Source of the DNA: an uncultured Bacillaceae bacterium
GTDB lineage: Bacteria > Bacillota > Bacilli > Bacillales > Caldibacillaceae
Length of the DNA: 64,000 bases
NCBI GenBank assembly: GCA_937951955.1
Contig: CALGAD010000161.1
Span: forward strand, 1-64,000
Direction of reading: 5' to 3'
Within the stretch, counting starts at the first letter, position 1, and each line of letters starts with the position of its first letter. This document shows positions 52,908 through 61,745 of this stretch, piece after piece. Position numbers and translations under genes: made by a program. The notes beneath the pieces are model-generated. The model worked only from the letters and a program-made list of their open reading frames with translations, was not told where the DNA came from and ran no database searches.

Positions 52908-53744
52908 TTGGTGACGATTCAATTCAATCGTTCGCGTGATCTGGACTTTTTATATGATGATTTATCGAAACGGTTATTAAAGGGAATGACGATTGCGAAA
53001 AAAAAGAAACAAATCGATGTACATATTCCCGTTTATAAGAAAAAAGAAGGGTTAGCCGTCCTCAAAGAAAGCTTGTTGCGATTGTTTTTCGAAAGAAAAC
53101 GGCTGGAATTATGGAAAACGATCTTAAAAGAAGATTTTTTTTATCAAGATGAACATGAACAAAATGAAATTATTCAAATTGCCCAGTCAATTTTAGAGGG
53201 GAAGCGGAAAGATTTACCTGTAAACATGGAAGAATGGCGAGATGTTCAGCAGATTGAACGGGAATTGCAGGACGTCTTAAAAAATAATCCGCACTTTTCC
53301 TTCGATGCTTTTATCACCTTTCGTTTACGGTTTTATCTGGAAAAAATGGGGCAATTAATCGAAGTGGCGATTGACGAATATAAATTGGAACAGGACTATC
53401 AGATGTATCTGCAATATTTACGGGATTTTCTGAGTGGAAGAGAACCACAAATGGAATGCCTGTATGTTGTGGATCAAGATGGCTTTATTTTTTTTGATGA
53501 AGATAGAAACGAGATTCAGCAAGCGGATTTATACCAACGGATTGATCGGCGATTATTGTTCAGCCATCCCGTATATGTTGATTCCCTTACAATTGCACCA
53601 TTAATTTCAATTGCACCAAAACAAATTTTTCTTTTTACTAATCAATCAGATAGTGGAATCATCCAAACATTGAAAAATATTTTTGAAGAAAAAATTACCA
53701 TTCAACCTTTAGATTATTTTGAGAAACAATGGGAACAAAAATAG
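52908..53744 (+). CDS. ytxC: Sporulation-associated protein YtxC
   Basis: The 278-residue protein matches YtxC, a family limited to spore formers and found between dnaI and thrS in B. subtilis. It is soluble, basic near the N-terminus (KKKKQIDVHIP) and mostly helical, with FSFDAFITFRLRFYLEKM near residue 128. Its role is unknown. The start is a TTG 8 bases after GGGGGAG; GTG 52911 is the next codon. ytxB, its usual neighbour, is absent here. A terminator follows. Confidence 0.85.
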   Translation: MVTIQFNRSRDLDFLYDDLSKRLLKGMTIAKKKKQIDVHIPVYKKKEGLAVLKESLLRLFFERKRLELWKTILKEDFFYQDEHEQNEIIQIAQSILEGKRKDLPVNMEEWRDVQQIERELQDVLKNNPHFSFDAFITFRLRFYLEKMGQLIEVAIDEYKLEQDYQMYLQYLRDFLSGREPQMECLYVVDQDGFIFFDEDRNEIQQADLYQRIDRRLLFSHPVYVDSLTIAPLISIAPKQIFLFTNQSDSGIIQTLKNIFEEKITIQPLDYFEKQWEQK

Positions 53745-53784
53745 TAAGTTCATATGAGAACCTACCGTCTTGAAAGATGAATCC

Positions 53785-53809
53785 GGGGCAGCGATCAGCT
53801 GCCCTTTTT
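53785..53809 (+). terminator. Terminator of ytxC
   Basis: GGGCAGC/GCTGCCC with a 5-base loop is followed by TTTTT on the plus strand. On the minus strand there is no T-run, so it serves ytxC only. Confidence 0.85.
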
Positions 53810-55553
53810 ACTTGTGTTTCTCATCTGTTTTTAACAAAGGAATGAAAATGCGGATGCTCGTTCCGATACCTGGTTCGGATTGCACCTCAATATTTCCCCC
53901 ATGCAAATCAACAATTCCCTTGGCGATACTCATTCCTAACCCGGTTCCTGCATTTTTTTCCATAGTATTTGTTCCACGGTAGTATCGATTAAATAATTTA
54001 TCAAGAGCTTCTTTGTCCATTCCGACCCCATTATCTTCAATTTGAATGATTCCAAAATGATGATCATGGAATAGAGAAATTTTAATTTCTGTAGAAACGG
54101 GATTGTGTTTGATTGAATTATAAATAATATTATCTAATACCCGTTCAAACCATTTTGGATCGATTTGGATCACCAATGTTTTTGCATGGGGAATAAACGT
54201 GATTGCGTGTTGAATCGTTAAATCATCCATATATTTTTGGGCAACATTTCTGACGAATTGATTGGCATCAATCGGTGTCAAATCCATGTTAATTGCACTA
54301 TTTTTTAATTGAAAAATTAGTGAAAAATCGTCAATAAGTTGCAGCATATACTCGCTTTTTTCGCGCAGACCTTTTCCAATCTCTTGCAACTCCTCATCAG
54401 AAAAGGAAAATTGCTTACTTTCTAAAATATGACCGTATCCTTGAATTGTAGACAGCGGGGTTCGCAAATCGTGGGAAATTCCCGTCATCCATTCTTCTCG
54501 CGTTTGTTCCAGTTGTTTCCGTTCTGTTTCGATTTGTTGCAGTTTCGTTGATAAATCTTTTAAAGAATGGATAACCTCTTCATACAAGCGGAAACGGTAG
54601 CGAATCTTGCCATTCTTTTTAAATATTTTTCGTCTTTCCTTATTTGAAAACACATGTCGGTACTCCTGATTTTCCATCCGCTTTAACCAGTTTACAAAGA
54701 GCATTAACGGCTGTCCGTAACGTTGAGCATTCCAGAAAGAAATCATTAATGTAAATATGAGACTCACGATAACGGCTATCAAGGCTATTTGTGTTTCTTT
54801 TGAAAAAACAGGGATTAACGTTTTTTCATAATTGGAATTTGGCAGATGGAGAACCCAGGAAACTCCCGTTGCCGCATCACTGAAAAAAGATATTGTCGTG
54901 TCATAGTAACCTGGCTCGTAAATTCTCCCCAATAATTCGATCATGCTATATTTCTGCTCACTTTTTGGACCGATCGCCTGGATCAATTCACCGTCTTTAT
55001 AGATTTGTAAAAACGCATCTAATTCTTGAAGTTGTTCTTCCATACGTTCAATCTCTTGTTCGGGTATTAGCCCGTCTTGATTGAAATCGAAAAACCATTG
55101 TTCCAGCTTATCTTGATATCGATCTTTGTATCCAAAAAGATAATAATACGGTTCACTCGTCCATGAATCAAAAATGGCGCGAATTTTATAATCCAGGAAA
55201 ACTCCTGAATCATTTATTTCCAGCAGTTCATTAATCGTGTAGGAATCTGGAAGAATATCTGGTGTGTTGATCGTATAAATGACTTTGCCATTTTTATTAA
55301 TCACCTGCATCCACAGATCGTTTTCCTTCAGTACCTCGTGCCACGAATCATCTAAATCAACTTGATCATCTGTAATATAAATGAAATTGGTAAGATTTGC
55401 GATGATGCTTTCCCTTGACTGCGCTGCTGTTTCAACATTTGTTAAAAACTTCGCCAGAAAGAAAATGAGCAAGATCGTAAAAAGAAAAACGGTTATAAAA
55501 AATATAACGAATTGAATGAAAAAGCTTAGGGCTAATCTTCTCTGTACCTTCAT
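53808..55553 (-). CDS. Sensor histidine kinase with an EF-hand loop in its external domain
   Basis: The 581-residue kinase has membrane segments at about 10-36 and 255-275 bounding a roughly 215-residue external sensor domain, then a coiled linker, HisKA with H361 in GISHDLRTPLST, and an ATPase domain with NSIKHNPV, DNGVGMDKEALDKLFNRYYRG-type core and GTGLGMSIAKG. The external domain contains DFNQDGLIPEQE (156-167), which fits the EF-hand loop at positions 1, 3, 5, 6, 8 and 12, between two helical segments. That suggests calcium sensing; this is inference. It overlaps its response regulator by one base (TAATG). It is not part of the conserved B. subtilis order. Confidence 0.88.
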   Translation of the reverse strand: MKVQRRLALSFFIQFVIFFITVFLFTILLIFFLAKFLTNVETAAQSRESIIANLTNFIYITDDQVDLDDSWHEVLKENDLWMQVINKNGKVIYTINTPDILPDSYTINELLEINDSGVFLDYKIRAIFDSWTSEPYYYLFGYKDRYQDKLEQWFFDFNQDGLIPEQEIERMEEQLQELDAFLQIYKDGELIQAIGPKSEQKYSMIELLGRIYEPGYYDTTISFFSDAATGVSWVLHLPNSNYEKTLIPVFSKETQIALIAVIVSLIFTLMISFWNAQRYGQPLMLFVNWLKRMENQEYRHVFSNKERRKIFKKNGKIRYRFRLYEEVIHSLKDLSTKLQQIETERKQLEQTREEWMTGISHDLRTPLSTIQGYGHILESKQFSFSDEELQEIGKGLREKSEYMLQLIDDFSLIFQLKNSAINMDLTPIDANQFVRNVAQKYMDDLTIQHAITFIPHAKTLVIQIDPKWFERVLDNIIYNSIKHNPVSTEIKISLFHDHHFGIIQIEDNGVGMDKEALDKLFNRYYRGTNTMEKNAGTGLGMSIAKGIVDLHGGNIEVQSEPGIGTSIRIFIPLLKTDEKHK

Positions 55554-56260
55554 TACATTCTGTCCTTTACTAATTTATAGCCTAATCCGCGAACGGTTAT
55601 TAAAAATTTTGGATTACTGGGGTCTGGCTCGATTCGCTCCCGGATTCTTCGAATATGCACCATGATGGTGTTATCATCGACCATATGATTGGAGCCCCAG
55701 ACGGCAGCGTATAATTGTTCTTTTGAAAGCACACGATTCACATTTTTACAAAAATACACCAGGAGTAAGAAAACTTGTGCCGGTGTTGGCACCGGTTTTC
55801 CATCGACAATGAGTTCCCCTGCTTCTTCATCCACAATAAAATAGCCGAAATCATGGATTTTTTTGTTCCGTGAAACGATTCGGTTATTATGTTCCATCCT
55901 TCTTTTTAACTGCACTTTAATTCTCGCGACAATTTCCAGTGGATTAAATGGTTTCGTTACGTAATCATCTCCCCCTCGTTCGAAACCCGTTAATACGTCA
56001 AAATCAGAAGTGCGTGCGGTTAAAAACAAAATATGCACATCGGTATATTCGCGGATTTTTGGTGCGAGATCAAAACCATTCGTATCGGGTAACATGACAT
56101 CTAAAACAATATAGTCAATGGGTTGATTTTGAATAATCATCAAAGCTTCTTTACCAGTTGTGGCTTTATAAACAGTAAATCCTTCTTTTTTGAGAACCAT
56201 CTCTAACATTTGTAATATGGAAATTTCATCATCGACCAACAATATATTTGCATTATTCAT
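55553..56260 (-). CDS. OmpR-family response regulator
   Basis: The 235-residue protein has a receiver domain (1-120) with D54 in VLDVMLPDTNG and the conserved TKPFNPLE, followed by a winged-helix output domain with VHIRRIRERIEPDP. GGGTGA lies 6 bases before the ATG; an in-frame GTG at 56269 is inside it. It is the first gene of the pair with the EF-hand kinase and is divergent from the DUF418 gene, its most likely target along with itself. Confidence 0.9.
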   Translation of the reverse strand: MNNANILLVDDEISILQMLEMVLKKEGFTVYKATTGKEALMIIQNQPIDYIVLDVMLPDTNGFDLAPKIREYTDVHILFLTARTSDFDVLTGFERGGDDYVTKPFNPLEIVARIKVQLKRRMEHNNRIVSRNKKIHDFGYFIVDEEAGELIVDGKPVPTPAQVFLLLVYFCKNVNRVLSKEQLYAAVWGSNHMVDDNTIMVHIRRIRERIEPDPSNPKFLITVRGLGYKLVKDRM

Positions 56261-56293
56261 TCTAATCACCCAATTCTATATTAACATAGTAAT

Positions 56294-56330
56294 CTTAATA
56301 AAAGTTTACTTATTTTCGCAATTTATTAAG
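56294..56330. promoter_or_regulatory. Inverted repeat in the divergent regulator/DUF418 promoter region
   Basis: CTTAATAAA (56294-56302) and TTTATTAAG (56322-56330) form a perfect 9-bp inverted repeat with 19 bases between. It lies in the only intergenic region between the response regulator and the DUF418 gene. It is a candidate binding site, though OmpR-type regulators more often bind direct repeats. Confidence 0.4.
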
Positions 56331-56434
56331 GTAATAGAAAGGTAGCGGATAATGGGGGGAAAGGTTTATTGATTACACTGAATTTGAATCTGGAATATGT
56401 CAAGTGAATGAATTACGAAGAGGGGGAGAGTAAG

Positions 56435-57628
56435 ATGAAGGAAAAAAAGGAAAGAATCCGTGTCATTGATGGAATTCGCGGGGTAAGTTTGCTCGGGATT
56501 TTATTGGCGAATTTATTGATTTTCCAGTACGGAATTTGGGGGAAAGATGATATCGGTTTTTATCAAATTGCAAGTTTTGATTACGGTGCTTACTATTTCA
56601 CGAAGATCTTCATTGAAGGTAGTTTCATGCCGATATTTACCTTTTTATTCGGTTATTCGATGATTTTAATGAAAAATAGTCTCGAACGAAAAAACTTAAA
56701 AGTAAAGCGTCATTTTGTCAGGAGAGCATTGTTTCTAGTTATTGTTGGGTTATTGCATGGTTATTTTTTGTGGGAAGGAGATATCTTGCTATTTTATGGC
56801 TTGATGTCCTTAATCTTATTGATTTTTATCAATCGGAAAAAGAAGACAATTTTCGGGTGGGCGATCGCCATATTTATACTGAGCGGCTTAATCGGATTTG
56901 GTTCTTATTCAGATTCAATGGATCCAGAACTTATACCTCCAGAGCGATTAGAAGCCTATCATGAGCAAACGTTACACGTATATGGTAGTGGCAGTTACCT
57001 GGAAATTTTAGAACATCGCCTGAATGAAACGCCTATCGATCTCGGTCCAATATTTATGCTCGGTGTCTTATTATTTGCGCCAATTTTATCGATTCCGATG
57101 TTTTTATTCGGCATGTATGCTGCAAAAAGAAAAATGTTTTTCCAGTTGGAAAAAGAGCAGAAACTTTACCGCTTTGGCCTGCTGTTCATTCCGCTCGGAT
57201 TAATCATGAAAGGTGCCTATTATTATTTTTCAGACGTCGCTTTGATGGGAATCATGTTTACTTTTGGCAGTGACTTGTTGTCCTTAGGATATATTTTCTT
57301 AGTAGCGTTTCTGTATAGCAAATTTCATTCTGCAAAATTGTTACGGGTTTTCGAAAGTGTCGGTCAATTATCCATGTCAAATTATTTAATGCAAACGATC
57401 ATTTGTACGACGATATTTTATGGTTATGGTTTAGGCTTATTTGCACAACTCGGTGTATTGAACGGAATTTTCTTGGGACTCCTTATTTATAGTTTACAGG
57501 CCACTTTTAGTCGGCTATATTTAAAAAGATGGAAAATGGGACCGGTGGAAAAACTTTCCAGAATCTGGACATATTTCTCATTAACAGGAAGACCGAAAAT
57601 GAAGCAAGTCATGGAAGAAACTGCCTGA
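56435..57628 (+). CDS. DUF418 integral membrane protein
   Basis: The 397-residue protein has about eight to ten membrane segments. It carries the family start IRVIDGIRGVSLLGILLANLL and a C-terminal DUF418 region (about 215-385) with FESVGQLSMSNYLMQT. Related YeiB/YxaH/YrkO proteins have no established function; the pattern recalls acyltransferase- or transport-like membrane proteins. GGGGGAG precedes the ATG; an in-frame ATG at 56408 lies upstream of that site. It is divergent from the two-component genes. Confidence 0.85.
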   Translation: MKEKKERIRVIDGIRGVSLLGILLANLLIFQYGIWGKDDIGFYQIASFDYGAYYFTKIFIEGSFMPIFTFLFGYSMILMKNSLERKNLKVKRHFVRRALFLVIVGLLHGYFLWEGDILLFYGLMSLILLIFINRKKKTIFGWAIAIFILSGLIGFGSYSDSMDPELIPPERLEAYHEQTLHVYGSGSYLEILEHRLNETPIDLGPIFMLGVLLFAPILSIPMFLFGMYAAKRKMFFQLEKEQKLYRFGLLFIPLGLIMKGAYYYFSDVALMGIMFTFGSDLLSLGYIFLVAFLYSKFHSAKLLRVFESVGQLSMSNYLMQTIICTTIFYGYGLGLFAQLGVLNGIFLGLLIYSLQATFSRLYLKRWKMGPVEKLSRIWTYFSLTGRPKMKQVMEETA

Positions 57629-57671
57629 ATTTGGGCAAAAGGATAAAAGATGCAAAAAGACAAAGGGATTC

Positions 57672-57700
57672 TTGCTTTTTCTCAAGAAAGATTTTATAAT
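57672..57700 (+). promoter_or_regulatory. Sigma-A promoter of thrS
   Basis: TTGCTT (57672-57677), a 17-base spacer and TATAAT (57695-57700) place the start near 57707, upstream of the T-box. The hairpin-like TTGCTTTTTCTC...GAAAG stretch may also end the DUF418 message. Confidence 0.7.
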
Positions 57701-57706
57701 ACTTTA

Positions 57707-57977
57707 TAACTAAAAAACCGTATAAAAAAAGGTAATGCGAAGGACACGGGTTTTTAACAACGGTTTCCAGAGAGGAAAGCATTTGGTGGAAGCTTTCTAA
57801 CACGTGTTAAAAACTCACCACCTTCAAACTTCAACCGTGAAAGAGTATTCGAGTAATGGTTGACGGCGTAAACCGTTATCCTAATGAAGCCGCAAGGTCA
57901 ATTTGTGCCTTTTGCGGGAATTAGGGTGGAACCACGTGTACACAACTCGTCCCTTACTTTGAGGGGCGAGTTTTTTT
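57707..57977 (+). ncRNA. T-box riboswitch controlling thrS
   Basis: The leader has a Stem I closed by GTTTTTAAC (57750-57758) and GTTAAAAAC (57806-57814). The specifier loop just after holds ACC at 57817-57819 (a second ACC follows), a threonine codon. The T-box sequence AGGGTGGAACCACG starts at 57923. The terminator, ACTCGTCCC.../...GGGGCGAGT plus T-run, spans 57944-57977. Uncharged tRNA-Thr should stabilise the antiterminator and turn on thrS. Confidence 0.93.
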
Positions 57978-58007
57978 ATTTTAAAAATTGTTGATGGAGG
58001 GAAAAGT

Positions 58008-59945
58008 ATGGCGGATGTCATTCAAGTTACATTTCCGGACGGTGCGGTGAAGGAGTTTCAAAAAGGGGTTACGACAGAAGAGATTGCAGCTTCAATCAGT
58101 CCTGGCTTAAAGAAACGGGCCATTGCCGGGAAATACAATGACCGTCTTGTCGATTTAAGAACCCCTTTAGAAGTAGATGGAGCCATTCAAATTTTAACGG
58201 AAAAAGATGCTGAATCGCTGGAAATTTTACGGCACTCCACCGCCCACTTAATGGCACAGGCCATTAAACGCTTATATAAACATGTAAAATTTGGCGTCGG
58301 TCCGGTTATTGAAAACGGATTTTACTACGATATGGATCTTGGCGATGCGACGATTTCGCCGGAAGATTTGCCGAAGATTGAAGAGGAAATGAAAAAAATC
58401 ATCAATGAGAATTTACCGATTGAAAGAAAAGTCGTCAGTCGTGAAGAAGCGAAACGATTTTTCGAAGAAGTCGGTGATGAATATAAGCTGGAATTAATCG
58501 ACGATATTCCGGAAGGAGAACCGATCACCCTTTATAAACAGGGGGAATTTGTTGACCTTTGCCGGGGCGTACACGTTCCTTCCACCGGTAAAATTAAAGA
58601 GTTTAAACTATTGAGTATTTCCGGTGCATACTGGCGCGGAGATAGCAATAACAAAATGTTAACCCGGGTTTATGGCACGGCGTTCTTTAAAAAGTCCGAA
58701 TTAGAGAAGTATTTAAAAATGCGGGAAGAAGCGAAAGAACGGGATCACCGCAAACTCGGAAAAGAATTAGAGCTATTTGCAAATAACGAACTCGTCGGTC
58801 AAGGATTGCCTCTATGGCTTCCGAAAGGGGCAACGATTCGCCGCACGATCGAACGGTATATCGTTGATAAAGAAGTGAAACTCGGGTATGACCACGTTTA
58901 TACACCGGTGCTGGCCAATGTGGAACTGTATAAAACAAGTGGTCACTGGGATCATTATCAAGATGATATGTTCCCGCCGATGGATATGGGGGACGGTGAA
59001 CAGCTCGTCCTGCGCCCGATGAACTGTCCGCACCACATGATGATTTATAAAAATAAACCCCATAGTTATCGGGAGCTGCCGATCCGTATTGCGGAACTCG
59101 GGATGATGCACCGGTATGAAATGTCCGGGGCACTCTCTGGCTTGCAGCGGGTACGGGGCATGACGTTAAATGACGCCCATATATTTGTAAGACCGGATCA
59201 AATCCAAGAAGAATTCAAACGGGTCGTTCAGCTCATTATCGAGGTATATAAAGACTTTAATATTACGGATTACAAATTCCGGCTTTCGTACCGGGATCCA
59301 GAAGATACTGAAAAATATTATGATGACGATGAAATGTGGGAAAAAGCCCAAAGCATGTTAAAACAAGCGATGGATGATTTAGGGCTCGAATATTACGAAG
59401 CAGAAGGGGAAGCGGCCTTCTACGGACCGAAACTGGATGTTCAAGTACAAACAGCCTTAGGTAAGGATGAAACATTATCAACGGTTCAGCTTGACTTCTT
59501 AATGCCTGAGCGTTTTGATTTGACGTATATCGGAGAAGACGGTAAAGAACACCGTCCGGTCGTTATCCACCGCGGTGTCGTTTCAACGATGGAACGCTTT
59601 GTTGCCTATTTAATTGAGGAATATAAAGGAGCGTTCCCGACCTGGTTAGCTCCGGTTCAAGTTCAGGTTATTCCAGTTTCACCGGAACATCATTACGATT
59701 ATGCCAGAAAAGTGACGGACGAATTGAAAGCTGCGGGAATTCGCGTCGAACTTGATGACCGGAGTGAAAAAGTTGGCTATAAAATCCGGGAAGCACAAGT
59801 CCAAAAGATTCCGTATATGCTCGTTGTCGGTGAACAGGAAATCGAAACGAATTCGGTAAATGTCCGGAAATATGGTGAGAAAAAATCAGAAACGGTTTCC
59901 TTTAATGACTTCCTGGAAAAAATCATAGAAGAAGTGAATTTTTAA
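58008..59945 (+). CDS. thrS: Threonyl-tRNA synthetase
   Basis: The 645-residue class II synthetase has a TGS domain (1-62), an editing domain (about 65-235) with HSTAHLMAQA and the DLCRGVHVP element, the catalytic core with LRPMNCPHHM (zinc-binding Cys and His), and the C-terminal anticodon-binding domain (about 545-640). GGAGGG lies 8 bases before the ATG. Expression is controlled by the T-box upstream. Confidence 0.98.
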   Translation: MADVIQVTFPDGAVKEFQKGVTTEEIAASISPGLKKRAIAGKYNDRLVDLRTPLEVDGAIQILTEKDAESLEILRHSTAHLMAQAIKRLYKHVKFGVGPVIENGFYYDMDLGDATISPEDLPKIEEEMKKIINENLPIERKVVSREEAKRFFEEVGDEYKLELIDDIPEGEPITLYKQGEFVDLCRGVHVPSTGKIKEFKLLSISGAYWRGDSNNKMLTRVYGTAFFKKSELEKYLKMREEAKERDHRKLGKELELFANNELVGQGLPLWLPKGATIRRTIERYIVDKEVKLGYDHVYTPVLANVELYKTSGHWDHYQDDMFPPMDMGDGEQLVLRPMNCPHHMMIYKNKPHSYRELPIRIAELGMMHRYEMSGALSGLQRVRGMTLNDAHIFVRPDQIQEEFKRVVQLIIEVYKDFNITDYKFRLSYRDPEDTEKYYDDDEMWEKAQSMLKQAMDDLGLEYYEAEGEAAFYGPKLDVQVQTALGKDETLSTVQLDFLMPERFDLTYIGEDGKEHRPVVIHRGVVSTMERFVAYLIEEYKGAFPTWLAPVQVQVIPVSPEHHYDYARKVTDELKAAGIRVELDDRSEKVGYKIREAQVQKIPYMLVVGEQEIETNSVNVRKYGEKKSETVSFNDFLEKIIEEVNF

Positions 59946-59963
59946 ACGATTCTTGATTAACGA

Positions 59964-60090
59964 GGGCTGTCCGAAAAGTAAAATTACATCAAGTTGAACT
60001 AAACCAGAGTGTTGATATATCAAGGTTCTTGAACTAACAAAAGGGGCATCCAAAAGTCGAAAATACGACTTTTTGGACAGCCCCTTTTTA
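59964..60090 (+). repeat. IS-end-like inverted repeats, probably acting as the thrS terminator
   Basis: GGGCTGTCCGAAAAGT (59964-59979) is repeated in inverted form at 60066-60084, whose complement reads GGGGCTGTCCAAAAAGTCG. A third degenerate copy, GGGGCATCCAAAAGTCG (60043-60059), pairs with the last to form a long hairpin followed by TTTTTA. The sequence resembles terminal repeats of IS1182-like elements as I recall them. There is no transposase, so this is a small remnant or MITE-like unit. Confidence 0.55.
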
Positions 60091-60217
60091 TTGTACAGCC
60101 TTCTCGAACAAGCAAAATCGTTCCCGCTTGACGCATCCGTTTTTTGGTTCGAATTTTATCCTTGCATTTTTTCATGTCATTTGATATATTATGAATTGTT
60201 GTTTTTCGTGGTCTTGT

Positions 60218-60246
60218 TTGACACGCGGCCTCTTCTATGCTATATT
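60218..60246 (+). promoter_or_regulatory. Sigma-A promoter of infC-rpmI-rplT
   Basis: A perfect -35 TTGACA (60218-60223), a 17-base spacer and TATATT (60241-60246) predict a start near 60253. The 60091-60217 stretch before it shows nothing notable. Confidence 0.85.
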
Positions 60247-60252
60247 TATAAC

Positions 60253-60481
60253 GAATTGAATACGGTTGGAGGATAAGTAGAAGCACCCGCTTCTCACCTG
60301 GTTGACGCATGATGCATGCTGTTAACAGGTTACAACTTCAGGATATATTCGTATCTACAATTGGATACGAAGGAACTGTGCGGGTGTTTGTATGCCTGCA
60401 TTTTTTTATGCGCAAAATTCGGTTGATATAGATTATCCGCCAATTCCGGTATTCAAGACAATCTCTTGGAGGTGTTTGAAT
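60253..60481 (+). ncRNA. L20 leader of infC-rpmI-rplT
   Basis: The leader contains AGCACCCGC near 60282-60290, able to pair with GCGGGTGTT near 60380, then ACCTGGTTGACG and AACAGGTT, all typical of the Bacillus L20 leader. An intrinsic terminator, TGCGGG/CCTGCA with T-run, spans 60379-60407. L20 binding promotes premature termination, so the operon is held down when L20 is in excess. Confidence 0.85.
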
Positions 60482-60997
60482 ATTAGCAAAGAGGCCATTT
60501 TAAACGAGAGCATTCGTGCTCGTGAACTTCGTGTCATTGATGCAAATGGAGAACAAATCGGAATCAAGACCAAACAGGAAGCACTGGAAATTGCCGCACG
60601 CCGCAATCTTGATCTTGTGCTGGTCGCACCGAAAGCAAAGCCGCCGGTAGCAAAAATCATGGACTACGGCAAATATCGGTTTGAGCAGCAGAAGAAAGAA
60701 AAGGAAATGCGGAAAAATCAAAAGGTGATTGCTGTTAAAGAAGTCCGGTTCAGCCCCACCATTGATGAACATGATTTTAATACGAAATTGAGAAATGCCC
60801 GGAAGTTTCTCACAAAGGGAAATAAAGTGAAAGCCTCCCTTCGCTTTAGAGGTCGAGCCATCACGCATAAAGATATCGGTTTACGGGTCCTCAATCGCCT
60901 GGCCGAAGAGTGTTCAGATATAGCTGTGATTGAATCGAAGGCCAAAATGGAAGGGAAAAATATGTTCTTAGTTTTAGCACCAAAAGCGGAAAAATAG
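60482..60997 (+). CDS. infC: Translation initiation factor IF-3, AUU start
   Basis: IF-3 keeps ribosomal subunits apart and checks the start codon-anticodon pair. The 171-residue protein has the N domain (ISKEAILNESIRARELRVID), linker and C domain (VKEVRFSPTIDEHDF, RFRGRAITH). GGAGG (60468-60472) lies 9 bases before ATT at 60482, whereas TTG 60476 is only 3 bases away. I therefore read AUU as the start, the usual autoregulatory device of infC. rpmI follows by 26 bases. Confidence 0.93.
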   Translation: MSKEAILNESIRARELRVIDANGEQIGIKTKQEALEIAARRNLDLVLVAPKAKPPVAKIMDYGKYRFEQQKKEKEMRKNQKVIAVKEVRFSPTIDEHDFNTKLRNARKFLTKGNKVKASLRFRGRAITHKDIGLRVLNRLAEECSDIAVIESKAKMEGKNMFLVLAPKAEK

Positions 60998-61023
60998 GTT
61001 TGAATCATAAGGAGGAAAAACAA

Positions 61024-61212
61024 ATGCCAAAAATGAAAACTCACCGTGCTTCTGCAAAGCGCTTCAAAAAGACAGGTACTGGCAAATTTAAACGTTCCCA
61101 TGCATATACAAGTCACTTGTTCGCCAATAAATCACAAAAACAAAAACGGAAACTACGTAAGAGCGGAATGGTTCATCCATCTGACTTCAAACGTATTAAA
61201 CACATGATATAA
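61024..61212 (+). CDS. rpmI: 50S ribosomal protein L35
   Basis: The 62-residue, very basic protein begins MPKMKTHRASAKRFKKTG and contains RSHAYTSHLFANKS and KQKRKLRKS, typical of L35. AAGGAGG lies 8 bases before the ATG; an in-frame ATG at 61000 is upstream of that site. It is the middle gene of infC-rpmI-rplT. Confidence 0.97.
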   Translation: MPKMKTHRASAKRFKKTGTGKFKRSHAYTSHLFANKSQKQKRKLRKSGMVHPSDFKRIKHMI

Positions 61213-61243
61213 TTCAATATATTTTACCTAGGAGGGAACTCAC

Positions 61244-61603
61244 ATGGCACGTGTAAAAAGTGGTACAGTAAGACGTAAACGCCGGAAAAGAATATTAAAA
61301 TTAGCAAAAGGATATTACGGTTCGAAACATCGTTTATATAGAGTTGCAAATCAACAAGTCATGAAATCCTTAAATTATGCATACCGGGATCGCCGGAGAA
61401 GAAAACGGGACTTCCGGAAACTCTGGATCACCCGTATCAATGCGGCAGCTCGTATGCACGGACTTTCCTACAGCCGGTTCATGCACGGATTAAAATTAGC
61501 TGGCATTGAAGTAAACCGGAAAATGTTAGCAGACCTTGCTGTTTCTGATCAAGAAGCTTTCAAACAATTAGCTGAAACAGCGAAAGCCCAATTAAATAAG
61601 TAA
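61244..61603 (+). CDS. rplT: 50S ribosomal protein L20
   Basis: L20 is an early assembly protein of the large subunit and the repressor of its own operon through the leader RNA. The 119-residue basic protein shows MARVKSGTVRRKRRKR, LAKGYYGSKHRLYR and RDFRKLWITRINAAAR. AGGAGGG precedes the ATG. A terminator closes the operon. Confidence 0.98.
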   Translation: MARVKSGTVRRKRRKRILKLAKGYYGSKHRLYRVANQQVMKSLNYAYRDRRRRKRDFRKLWITRINAAARMHGLSYSRFMHGLKLAGIEVNRKMLADLAVSDQEAFKQLAETAKAQLNK

Positions 61604-61606
61604 TGG

Positions 61607-61646
61607 AAAAAGCAGTCATTCTTTCGTAAGAATGAACTGCTTTTTT
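61607..61646 (+). terminator. Terminator of infC-rpmI-rplT
   Basis: AAAAGCAGTCATTCTT/AAGAATGAACTGCTTTT, with one mismatch, is followed by a T-run. Confidence 0.9.
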
Positions 61647-61745
61647 CAATTAAAATAAACCGTTGTTTCCTCTGAAAATAGAGTTTTTCCTTTTTGAACG
61701 CATGGGATACTGGGGCAATTAACGATTAACGGAAGGAAACTGGAT

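Noticed and set aside
60392..60481. Longer IF-3 starting at ATG 60392.
   Set aside because: That ATG lies in the L20 leader just before its terminator, and the added 30 residues are unlike IF-3.
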